Assembly (NCBI RefSeq): GCF_000025705.1
Contig: NC_013959.1
Location: 2,860,001 to 2,924,000 of the forward strand
DNA: 64,000 bases
Direction of reading: 5' to 3'
From: Sideroxydans lithotrophicus ES-1
GTDB lineage: Bacteria; Pseudomonadota; Gammaproteobacteria; Burkholderiales; Gallionellaceae
The position numbers and the translations under genes were made by a program. Under the pieces are notes generated by a model. It searched no databases. It saw only the letters and a program-made list of their open reading frames with translations, and was not told the DNA's origin. Each line of letters begins with the position of its first letter. Position 1 is the stretch's first letter. Positions 57,750-64,000 of this stretch are shown here, piece by piece.

Positions 57750-58678
57750 TGCTGGTGCTCCTTCAAATAGTAGCTATATGTTTTTTCGATTCCTTCGCGC
57801 AATCCATTCTGCGCTTTCCAACCCCAAGCGAGTTGTCGCTCGACACTCACCAGTTTGCGTGCCATGCCGACAGGTTTGCCAAGGTCGTGAACAAAAGAGC
57901 CGGTGTACCCCATCACATCCGCCGCTGCTTGATAATATTCGTTGATGGTGTAGTCATGCCCCAGGCCGACGTTCATATAGGTAGGCAGTGTTTCGAAATC
58001 CTTTATCGCCCGCAGAACTGCATCAGCCAAGTCACCCGCATACATGAATTCACGGCGCGCAGTTCCGTCGCCCCATATCTCAACGGAGGTCTGTCCCGCT
58101 AGCTTGGCCAAATGGACTTTGTGGATTATCGCGGGGATCAGGTGCGAATGCGCCGGATCGAATTTGTCGTGGCGCCCGTAGATATTGCATGGAATTAGCG
58201 TCTTGTATTGGTAGTTCGCATCCTCGCGCATGAGGTAATCGCAAAGTCGCGCTGTCACTACCTTAGCTAGAGCATAGCCTTCATTGGTCGGCTCAAGTTC
58301 ACCCTTGAGTACCATCTCTTCTTTCAACGGCTCGTTGTGGTTGCGCGGATACATGCAGGAGCTGCCAAGATTGATCAAGCGTTTGATACCTGCCTGATGC
58401 GCAGCCCAGACGATGTTACGCCCCATGTCGAGATTATCCATCAGGAAATGAACTGGTTCGCGCATGTTGGCCTGGATACCACCGACTTTGCCGGCCGCGT
58501 GGATCACCATATCCGGGCGGTGCTTTTGCAAATAAGCCTGCACGGCACTGAAGTTGCACAAATCCAGTTCGCTACTACGGGGCGCGATGACATCAAATTC
58601 CTCAATGCCTGGATATTCGAGCAGGTTGCGCCCGACCATGCCACCACCACCAGTCAATAAGATTCGAAGCTTGCTCAT
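57746..58678 (-). CDS. colC: GDP-colitose synthase-like epimerase/reductase (ColC/Fcl family)
   Basis: 310-residue SDR. LLTGGGGMVGRNLLEYP binds NADP, SSCMYPRNHNEPLKEEMVL and EGYALAKVVTARLCDY give the Ser/Tyr-Lys set, and NIYGRHDKFDPAHSHLIPAI is a family mark. The family makes GDP-L-fucose (Fcl) or GDP-L-colitose (ColC). The wording of the motifs (CNIYGRHDKFDP, IWGDGTARREFMYAGDLAD) and the neighbouring ColD favour ColC. Its stop overlaps the colD start. If it is Fcl, the product would be GDP-fucose. Confidence 0.85.
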   Translation of the reverse strand: MSKLRILLTGGGGMVGRNLLEYPGIEEFDVIAPRSSELDLCNFSAVQAYLQKHRPDMVIHAAGKVGGIQANMREPVHFLMDNLDMGRNIVWAAHQAGIKRLINLGSSCMYPRNHNEPLKEEMVLKGELEPTNEGYALAKVVTARLCDYLMREDANYQYKTLIPCNIYGRHDKFDPAHSHLIPAIIHKVHLAKLAGQTSVEIWGDGTARREFMYAGDLADAVLRAIKDFETLPTYMNVGLGHDYTINEYYQAAADVMGYTGSFVHDLGKPVGMARKLVSVERQLAWGWKAQNGLREGIEKTYSYYLKEHQQ

Positions 58679-58692
58679 AGGTCAACCAGTAA

Positions 58693-59814
58693 TTATTCGT
58701 GCGGATTGAAGGCGGTATAACCGTGCTTCTTTACCAATTCATCACGCTCCGCACCCTTAAGGTCTTCGCGCACCATCTCGCTGACCAGTTCATCGAAGGT
58801 GATCTTGGGGGTCCAGCCAAGTTTGTTTTTGGCTTTGCTGGCATCACCCAAAAGTGTTTCGACTTCGGTGGGGCGGAAGTAGCGCGGATCAACGCGCACT
58901 ATCGCGCGCGAGGACTGAGTACCGGGTACTGAGGACTGAGTGACCAGGTAGCCGACTTCGTCGGCATCTTTTCCTTCCCAGCGGATTTCCATGCCCAGTT
59001 CCTTGGCTGCTGCATTCACAAAATCGCGCACGCTGTATTGCACGCCGGTTGCAATTACAAAGTCTTCCGGCTTGTCTTGCTGCAGCATTAGCCATTGCAT
59101 TTCCACGTAATCCTTGGCATGGCCCCAATCGCGCAGTGAATTCATATTGCCCAGGTACAGGCATTCTTGCAGGCCGAGTTTGATGCGTGCCAGTGCGCGG
59201 GTAATCTTGCGCGTGACAAAGGTTTCGCCGCGTATTGGCGATTCGTGGTTGAACAAGATGCCGTTGCAAGCATAAATGCCATAAGCTTCGCGGTAATTGA
59301 CTGTGATCCAGTAGGCATAAAGTTTGGCTACAGCATAAGGGCTGCGCGGATAGAACGGCGTAGTCTCTTTTTGCGGTGTCTCTTGCACCAGACCGTATAG
59401 CTCGGAAGTGGATGCCTGATAGAAACGTGTCTTCTTGGTCAAGCCGAGCATGCGAATTGCTTCCAGAATTCGCAAAGAGCCCAGTGCATCGGAATTGGCT
59501 GTGTATTCCGGCTCTTCAAACGATACTGCAACGTGGCTTTGAGCTGCAAGGTTGTAAATTTCGTCCGGCTGAACTTTCTGGATGATGTGGGTCAGGCTGG
59601 AGGAGTCGGTCATGTCGCCATGATGCAGAAAAAAAGGCCTTCCCGTTTCATGCAAATCGTGGAAAAGATGATCGATACGGGCAGTGTTGAACAGTGAACT
59701 GCGACGTTTGATGCCATGCACCTCGTACCCTTTGTCCAACAGCAATTCTGAGAGATAGGCGCCGTCTTGTCCGGTAACGCCGGTGATTAATGCAACCTTC
59801 CTGGTTTTGCTCAT
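58693..59814 (-). CDS. gmd: GDP-mannose 4,6-dehydratase
   Basis: Converts GDP-mannose to GDP-4-keto-6-deoxymannose. 373 residues. [39 protein letters not shown] and [12 protein letters not shown] hold the NADP loop and Thr-Glu-Tyr-Lys set; [16 protein letters not shown] and [17 protein letters not shown] are diagnostic. In a variable loop (about residues 291-303, [13 protein letters not shown]) the DNA is a palindromic repeat word related to the insertion in manC. Confidence 0.95.
   Translation of the reverse strand: MSKTRKVALITGVTGQDGAYLSELLLDKGYEVHGIKRRSSLFNTARIDHLFHDLHETGRPFFLHHGDMTDSSSLTHIIQKVQPDEIYNLAAQSHVAVSFEEPEYTANSDALGSLRILEAIRMLGLTKKTRFYQASTSELYGLVQETPQKETTPFYPRSPYAVAKLYAYWITVNYREAYGIYACNGILFNHESPIRGETFVTRKITRALARIKLGLQECLYLGNMNSLRDWGHAKDYVEMQWLMLQQDKPEDFVIATGVQYSVRDFVNAAAKELGMEIRWEGKDADEVGYLVTQSSVPGTQSSRAIVRVDPRYFRPTEVETLLGDASKAKNKLGWTPKITFDELVSEMVREDLKGAERDELVKKHGYTAFNPHE
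58911..58947 (-). repeat. Short palindromic repeat inside gmd
   Basis: The segment contains AGTACC-G-GGTACT (58918-58930) flanked by GGACTGAG words, repeated at 58912-58919 and 58933-58940. The peptide it encodes is Ser/Thr/Gln-rich, and similar words (CTGAGTACCC, ACTGAG) make up the larger insertion at 60748-60948. It keeps the gmd frame. Confidence 0.6.
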
Positions 59815-59835
59815 TTGCTTTTCCCTGTTGTTTGG

Positions 59836-61419
59836 CTATCTGCCGTAATTATCTTCATAGCGCTGTATATCGTCTTCGCCCAAATAATCGCCGACCTGAA
59901 TCTCGACGATGTGCAGCGGTTCTTTGCCGAGATTTTCCAGACGATGTTTTGCGCCTATCGGAATATAGGTACTTTGATTTTTCTGAACGGTAATGACTTT
60001 TTCTCCGTTGGTGACAGTGGCGGTACCGGACACAACTACCCAATGTTCGGAGCGCTGCCGATGGCTTTGCAAACTCAGGCGCGCGCCCGGTGCAACTTCG
60101 ATACGCTTGAGCTTAAAGCCCTCCGGATCTTCTTCCAGCACGGTGTAGCTGCCCCATGGACGGTTCACTTTGGCATGAAAGATATGTTCGGTGGCGCCCT
60201 GATCGTGTAGTTTATCCACGACCTCGCGCACACGCTGCGTCTGATCGCTCTTCGAGATCAGCACCGCATCGGCGGTCTCGATCACGCACAGGTCTTCCAC
60301 TCCGATAACCGCGACAAGTCGCTTTTCGGCGCGGATCAAGCTGTCTTTACAATCCACTGCGATGACATTGCCTTGCAGTGCATTCCCATTCGCATCTTTG
60401 GGCGATATCTCATGCACCGCTTGCCAACTGCCAACGTCGTTCCAGCCGATGTCGCAGGGGATGAGCGAGACTCGATCCGATTTTTCCAATACACCGTAGT
60501 CAATTGAGATAGAGGGCATTTCGGCGAAGTGTTTTTCCACTGCTTGCTGGAAGGTTGAACCGGTTTGGCGTTCTGCAAGGATCGTTTGTACGACTTTGTC
60601 CACTTCTGGCAAGTAGCGTTGTATTTCGGCAAGGATCGTTGAAGCCCGCCATACGAACATGCCGGAATTCCAGTAGTAATCGCCTTCTTTAAGAAAATGC
60701 TCGGCGGTTTCTTGATCCGGCTTTTCGGTGAAACGTTCAACTTCCAAAACACTGTTCTGAGTGCCAGAAAGGCTGTTCTGGGTACTGAGTGCTGAGTGCT
60801 GAGAAACATTGTTCTGAGTGCTGTGTGCTGAGTGCTGAGAAACTTTGTTCTGAGTTGTGAGTGCTGAGTGCTGAGGAGAGCTGCTCTCTGCCTTTTCACT
60901 CGGCACTCGGCACTCAGTACTCAGTACTCTCTTCTCTTCACTCGTTGCTCGTGTTTTGATATAGCCAAAGCCTGTATCGGGACGGGTTGGCTGAATTCCG
61001 AAAGTTATCAATTTGCCGGTTTGAGCCGCCTCAATTGCCGTGCCCAGATGTTCGCGGAATCTTGCTTCGTCTTTGATGACATGATCGGCAGGCAGCACAA
61101 CCATGACAGGGTCTGCGCCTTTTGCCATAAGGTAGGCTGCGGCCAATGCGATGGCTGGTGCTGTGTTGCGGCCAATGGGTTCATATATGGCTTGGTAGGG
61201 CAAAAGAGCGTGATACGCCTCTCCTTTTGCATGCGATTCCTGCGTGACAATCAACACATCCTTTGCCTCTATTGTTGGAGACAGGCGATTGATCGTGGTC
61301 TGCAGCAACGAGTCATCGCCATCCAGCGCCAGAAATTGTTTCGGACGATGCTGTCTCGACATAGGCCACAGCCTGCTGCCGCTACCACCCGCCAATATGA
61401 CGGCGTTGACCTTACTCAT
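59836..61419 (-). CDS. manC: Mannose-1-phosphate guanylyltransferase / mannose-6-phosphate isomerase, with a repeat insertion
   Basis: Bifunctional enzyme: makes GDP-mannose (and mannose 6-phosphate). 527 residues; relatives are about 465-480. The N-terminal AVILAGGSGSRLWPMSR, NTAPAIALAAAYL and FTEKPD belong to the pyrophosphorylase; the C-terminal cupin with VNRPWGSYTVLEED and SLQSHRQRSEHWVVV is the isomerase. Between GFGYIKT and VERFTEKPD, residues about 158-224 are a Ser/Gln/Asn-rich repeat (three 12-residue units like SQHSALSTQNSL) that the family lacks. The frame is intact. It follows the regulator with an 8-base overlap. Confidence 0.94.
   Translation of the reverse strand: MSKVNAVILAGGSGSRLWPMSRQHRPKQFLALDGDDSLLQTTINRLSPTIEAKDVLIVTQESHAKGEAYHALLPYQAIYEPIGRNTAPAIALAAAYLMAKGADPVMVVLPADHVIKDEARFREHLGTAIEAAQTGKLITFGIQPTRPDTGFGYIKTRATSEEKRVLSTECRVPSEKAESSSPQHSALTTQNKVSQHSAHSTQNNVSQHSALSTQNSLSGTQNSVLEVERFTEKPDQETAEHFLKEGDYYWNSGMFVWRASTILAEIQRYLPEVDKVVQTILAERQTGSTFQQAVEKHFAEMPSISIDYGVLEKSDRVSLIPCDIGWNDVGSWQAVHEISPKDANGNALQGNVIAVDCKDSLIRAEKRLVAVIGVEDLCVIETADAVLISKSDQTQRVREVVDKLHDQGATEHIFHAKVNRPWGSYTVLEEDPEGFKLKRIEVAPGARLSLQSHRQRSEHWVVVSGTATVTNGEKVITVQKNQSTYIPIGAKHRLENLGKEPLHIVEIQVGDYLGEDDIQRYEDNYGR
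60748..60948 (-). repeat. In-frame palindromic repeat insertion in manC
   Basis: About 200 bases that interrupt the manC coding sequence without breaking frame. It has three 36-bp tandem units (60774-60809, 60810-60845, 60846-60881) built from TGTTCTGAGTGCTGAGTGCTGAG-like words, a partial unit before them (60753-60773), and an inverted arm after them (about 60892-60935, CACTCGGCACTCAGTACTC) able to pair back. The third unit differs mainly at its end. Confidence 0.85.
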
Positions 61420-61759
61420 GCGCTTTCTCCAGCAGGTTCTTTTGCTCGGCCTCGCGCTGCAATTCTTCGATCTCGGTACGTAGACGCTCGTATTCGCGAA
61501 TCTTGATTTTCAAAAATTCAACTGTCATGCGCGCCTTTTGCTCAACACCACTAGGCGTAAGCAAATAGGCATAGGCCAGCTTATTGTCGCTGTTGCGGAA
61601 GTTATTGATCTTGAGGCTGCCCTTTTGAACCAGCGCGTTGAGGCAGAAGTTGATTTTGCCAAGGCTGACGCCAAGACGCTTTGCCAGATCCCTTTGCGAG
61701 AGTCCGGGGTTCTCTTCCAGCGTCTTGAGAAGACTGTAATGTGTGGTTTCGTCTAACAT
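61412..61759 (-). CDS. MarR-family EPS-associated transcriptional regulator
   Basis: 115-residue winged helix protein with a C-terminal coiled coil (about 80-112, EYERLRTEIEELQREAEQ). The recognition helix region SQRDLAKRLGVSLGKINFCL is typical. It belongs to a small regulator group seen next to exopolysaccharide clusters. It heads the long minus-strand run, with a promoter upstream (61790-61820), and may control that run; no binding site can be named. Confidence 0.85.
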   Translation of the reverse strand: MLDETTHYSLLKTLEENPGLSQRDLAKRLGVSLGKINFCLNALVQKGSLKINNFRNSDNKLAYAYLLTPSGVEQKARMTVEFLKIKIREYERLRTEIEELQREAEQKNLLEKAHE

Positions 61760-61789
61760 TCAGGGTGCGTTCAGTCGTTGAACGGGGCG

Positions 61790-61820
61790 CATTACAGCAG
61801 GCTTGGGTTGATTGTGTCAA
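61790..61820 (-). promoter_or_regulatory. Probable promoter of the polysaccharide operon
   Basis: On the minus strand, TTGACA (61820-61815) is followed by TGTAAT (61795-61790) with a 19-base spacer, 31 bases before the regulator's ATG. The -35 is perfect; spacing is 2 bases over ideal. No JUMPstart/ops sequence was found. Confidence 0.6.
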
Positions 61821-61846
61821 GCATTCAACAGGCTGATTTCGTTACA

Positions 61847-62929
61847 ATGGTGCACCTTTCTACCCGCCTACCCTTAGTGAACGACCACTCTCAAGCCAAT
61901 TTGCGCATCGCTATCGTTCGTTTTTCCGCGCTTGGCGACGTAGTGATGGTGTCGGCCGCCGTGCTGGCTTTGCAGCTCAGCTTTCCGGCTGCAACGATCA
62001 CCTGGATCACCAGTCCTTTCGCTTACGCGTTGCTCAAAGGAATGGATGGGGTCAACTTTGAAGTGTTTGATAAGCCGCGTACTTTTGCGGACTACCGCGC
62101 GTTTTATCGTGCTTTCCGGCATCGACAGTTTGATGTAGTACTCGCGATGCAGGCCAATTTGCGCATCAACCTGCTTTATCCCGCGCTGCACGCCCCGGTC
62201 AAGATCGGCTTCGACCGCACGCGGGCACGCGAAGGGCAGTGGTTGTTTTGCAATCGCCAAATTCCTTTCAGCGACTCTCACCTTACCGATAGTTTCCTGT
62301 CTTTTGTCGAGACCTTGTCCGGTTCGCCTGCGATGGCTACCTGGAAATTGCCTCTCGACGCGAGCGATGAGGGATGGGCTCGAGAGCAGTTTCAGTCGCT
62401 ACCCAAACCCTGGGTAGCGATCCATCCTCATTCAAGCAAGGCTGAACGTAACTGGTTGCCGGAACGCTACGAAGAAATCGTGACCCAAGCCATTAGTCGC
62501 TGGAAAAGCGGTGTGGTGCTAACCGGCGGCAACTCTGCTACGGAAATGGCTTTGTGTGAACGCCTGTCGCATCTATTCCCCGACCACACCTTAAATCTCT
62601 GCGGCAAGTCTAGTCCCAAGCAACTTGCCGCAGTACTCGGTCTTGCGGATGTTCTGATTGCGCCCGATACCGGTGCAGTGCACATTGCCAGAGCCATGGG
62701 CACGCCTGTGGTCGGGCTCTATGCCGTTGCGTCGCCCAAGCTGACCGGGCCCTATCGGCAATTGGAGTATTGTGTGGATCGCTATCCCCAAGCGGTCAAA
62801 AAATATCTGGGTAAAGACGCCGACGAGGTTCCCTGGAATACACGCGTGCATCATCCCGATGCAATGGCTTTGATTGAGGTTTCCGACGTTATATTTCAGC
62901 TGGAAAAACTATTGGGACCGCTAATATGA
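61847..62929 (+). CDS. Glycosyltransferase family 9 (heptosyltransferase-type)
   Basis: 360 residues. RIAIVRFSALGDVVMVSAAV is the GT9 N-terminus; WVAIHPHSSKAERNWLPERY and IAPDTGAVHIARAMGTPVVG give the ADP-heptose donor region. It adds heptose to the LPS inner core; WaaC or WaaF cannot be told apart from the sequence. ATG at 61847 is used; a GTG at 61877, just before the conserved region, is an alternative. waaA follows after a repeat element, making an LPS-core pair. Confidence 0.85.
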   Translation: MVHLSTRLPLVNDHSQANLRIAIVRFSALGDVVMVSAAVLALQLSFPAATITWITSPFAYALLKGMDGVNFEVFDKPRTFADYRAFYRAFRHRQFDVVLAMQANLRINLLYPALHAPVKIGFDRTRAREGQWLFCNRQIPFSDSHLTDSFLSFVETLSGSPAMATWKLPLDASDEGWAREQFQSLPKPWVAIHPHSSKAERNWLPERYEEIVTQAISRWKSGVVLTGGNSATEMALCERLSHLFPDHTLNLCGKSSPKQLAAVLGLADVLIAPDTGAVHIARAMGTPVVGLYAVASPKLTGPYRQLEYCVDRYPQAVKKYLGKDADEVPWNTRVHHPDAMALIEVSDVIFQLEKLLGPLI

Positions 62930-62950
62930 GGCGAAAATTTCTATTTGCCC

Positions 62951-63017
62951 GTCATTCCGGCGAAGGCCGGAATCCAGTGTTTCTATTCAACTGGACACCG
63001 GCCTTCGCCGGTGTGAC
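62951..63017. repeat. Inverted-pair repeat of the CCGGCGAAGGCCGG family
   Basis: Arms 62951-62978 and 62990-63017 are inverted copies around an 11-base centre. Each arm is also a hairpin: ATTCCGGC-GAAG-GCCGGAAT on the left and, read on the same strand, ACACCGGC-CTTC-GCCGGTGT on the right. The two arms differ at TT/AA versus CA/TG, and those changes preserve pairing within each arm. The family matches 35619-35753. Confidence 0.85.
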
Positions 63018-63037
63018 AAGTGATTAAAGGCGCACTT

Positions 63038-64000
63038 ATGAGGAAGCTTATTGACTCAAGATTTGCTTACACCGCGCTGATCTGGCTGCTGCTGCCCTAT
63101 GTCTTTTTCCATTTGTGGTGGCGCTCGCGCAAGCAACCTGAATATCTCGATCATATCGGCGAACGCTTTGGCCGTTATAAGGTGAGTTGCGACAAACCCG
63201 TTATCTGGATACACACTGTTTCAGTCGGCGAAACCCGGGCCACGGTCACGCTGGTGCAGAGTTTGCGCGCGAACTATCCCGATCACCAAATCCTTCTCAC
63301 CCATACTACGCCCACCGGGCGGGCTGCCAGTGAACAGCTATACGGCGACGATGTAATCCGGGTGTATTTGCCCTATGACTATCCGTTCGCAGTAAAACGT
63401 TTCCTGAAGCACTTTCGGCCGCGTGTAGGAGTTCTGCTGGAAACCGAGATCTGGTTCAACCTTATTCATGCATGCCATGCAGAATCAGTTCCGCTGTTAT
63501 TGCTTAATGCCCGGCTTTCGGAAAAGTCGGCCAAACGTTATGCCAGTTTCCCCAAGCTTGCCCGTGCCAGCCTGCACACGCTGTTCCTGATCTCGGCGCA
63601 GACTGAAGACGATGCATTGCGCCTTGCCGGTTTGGCTAATCGCGCCGTTCCCGTGATGGGCAATCTGAAATTCGACATTGCACCACCCGCCGCGATGCTG
63701 GAATTGGGCAAGCATCTGCGTTCCCTGTTTGGCGAGCACCGGCCTGTTTTCGTTGCGGCCAGCACGCGAGAGGGGGAGGAGGCGCTTTTGCTGGACGCCT
63801 TGCGCAATGCGGATGTGGATAAATTGCTTGTTGTGATTGTGCCGCGCCATCCGCAGCGTTTTGATGAAGTTGCCGCAATGATCGAACAACGCGGATTGCG
63901 CATGCAGCGTCGCAGCGACGACGATCCCATTTCCGATCACACCCAGATCGTGCTGGGGGACAGTATGGGGGAGATGTTCGCCTACTATGCAGCGTGCGAC
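63038..64000 (+). CDS. waaA: 3-deoxy-D-manno-octulosonic acid (Kdo) transferase, N-terminal part
   Basis: Adds Kdo to lipid A precursor on the inner membrane. The first 321 codons are present; the gene runs off the right edge (family about 420-430). An N-terminal membrane anchor (TALIWLLLPYVFFHLWW), then IWIHTVSVGETRAT and LLETEIWFNLI, and LLLLNARLSEKSAKRYASFP match WaaA/KdtA. The ATG lies 20 bases after the preceding repeat. Confidence 0.95.
   Translation, partial: MRKLIDSRFAYTALIWLLLPYVFFHLWWRSRKQPEYLDHIGERFGRYKVSCDKPVIWIHTVSVGETRATVTLVQSLRANYPDHQILLTHTTPTGRAASEQLYGDDVIRVYLPYDYPFAVKRFLKHFRPRVGVLLETEIWFNLIHACHAESVPLLLLNARLSEKSAKRYASFPKLARASLHTLFLISAQTEDDALRLAGLANRAVPVMGNLKFDIAPPAAMLELGKHLRSLFGEHRPVFVAASTREGEEALLLDALRNADVDKLLVVIVPRHPQRFDEVAAMIEQRGLRMQRRSDDDPISDHTQIVLGDSMGEMFAYYAACD

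Noticed and set aside
60774-60881. Three 36-bp direct repeats, as in a CRISPR array
   Set aside because: The units are contiguous with no spacers, lie in the manC reading frame, and encode a 12-residue repeat. No cas genes are nearby.
61760-61846. JUMPstart/ops element for the polysaccharide operon
   Set aside because: No GGCGGTAGC-type sequence is present on the minus strand here. A GGCGGTAGCC at about 9690 is inside aroQ and irrelevant.

Overview
The window looks like chromosomal DNA of an autotrophic betaproteobacterium, most likely of the Gallionellaceae/Nitrosomonadales type. The evidence is a class I phosphoribulokinase (Calvin cycle), the block leuS-lptE-holA-cutA-dsbD followed by aroQ-accB-accC-prmA, a long 86-residue IF-1, and a MarR-type 'EPS-associated' regulator next to an LPS/exopolysaccharide cluster. 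The taxonomic call is inference; there is no rRNA gene in the window.

Layout. Positions 1-936 hold the N-terminal part of a UvrD/Rep helicase; 1126-2536 hold a MazG-like pyrophosphohydrolase and phosphoribulokinase (both minus). 2697-13547 is a dense plus-strand housekeeping stretch (leuS, lptE, holA, cutA, dsbD, DUF202, aroQ, accB, accC, prmA, zinc-ribbon DUF3426), with many 4-base stop/start overlaps. 13557-18309 is the glycine cleavage system gcvT-gcvH-gcvP behind a tandem glycine riboswitch with its own terminator. 18412-27021 holds tpx, a P-type cation ATPase, a cation/H+ antiporter, a PfkB kinase, a VOC protein, a fructosamine kinase, a cold-shock protein and IF-1; apaH follows on the minus strand.

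27965-61759 is a large surface-polysaccharide region. It opens with an MBOAT acyltransferase plus SGNH partner. Next come a GT2, an O-antigen ligase/polymerase-like protein and a GT4 (minus), then a methyltransferase and a GT2 (plus). From 61759 down to 35757 every gene lies on the minus strand, many with overlapping ends, so this may be one or a few very long operons starting at the MarR-type regulator. Read in transcription order it encodes: GDP-mannose supply (manC), GDP-6-deoxy-L-sugar synthesis (gmd, a ColC/Fcl-type epimerase-reductase, and a ColD-type 3-dehydratase, which points to colitose), CDP-glucose chemistry (rfbF, rfbG, an RfbC-like epimerase, a C-methyltransferase, an aminotransferase and a NeuD/PglD acyltransferase, which suggests a branched N-acyl amino sugar), a CmcI-like enzyme, a Wzx flippase, GT2s, two fucosyltransferase-type enzymes (GT10 and GT11), a second methyltransferase, an acyltransferase-3, and a QuiNAc-type initiation set (WbpV/WbpL/WbpM-like). 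The far right holds a heptosyltransferase-type GT9 and the start of waaA (Kdo transferase).

The most unusual signal is a set of small palindromic repeats that have entered genes or gene junctions. A roughly 200-bp repeat insertion of three 36-bp tandem units plus an inverted arm sits in frame inside manC, and a short related palindrome sits in frame inside gmd. A 30-bp inverted repeat fills the gcvH-gcvP gap right up to the gcvP ATG. Two copies of a 'CCGGCGAAGGCCGG' inverted-pair element lie in the polysaccharide/LPS region. Separately, accB is followed by a 46-codon open frame whose end re-encodes the AccB C-terminus with almost only synonymous changes.
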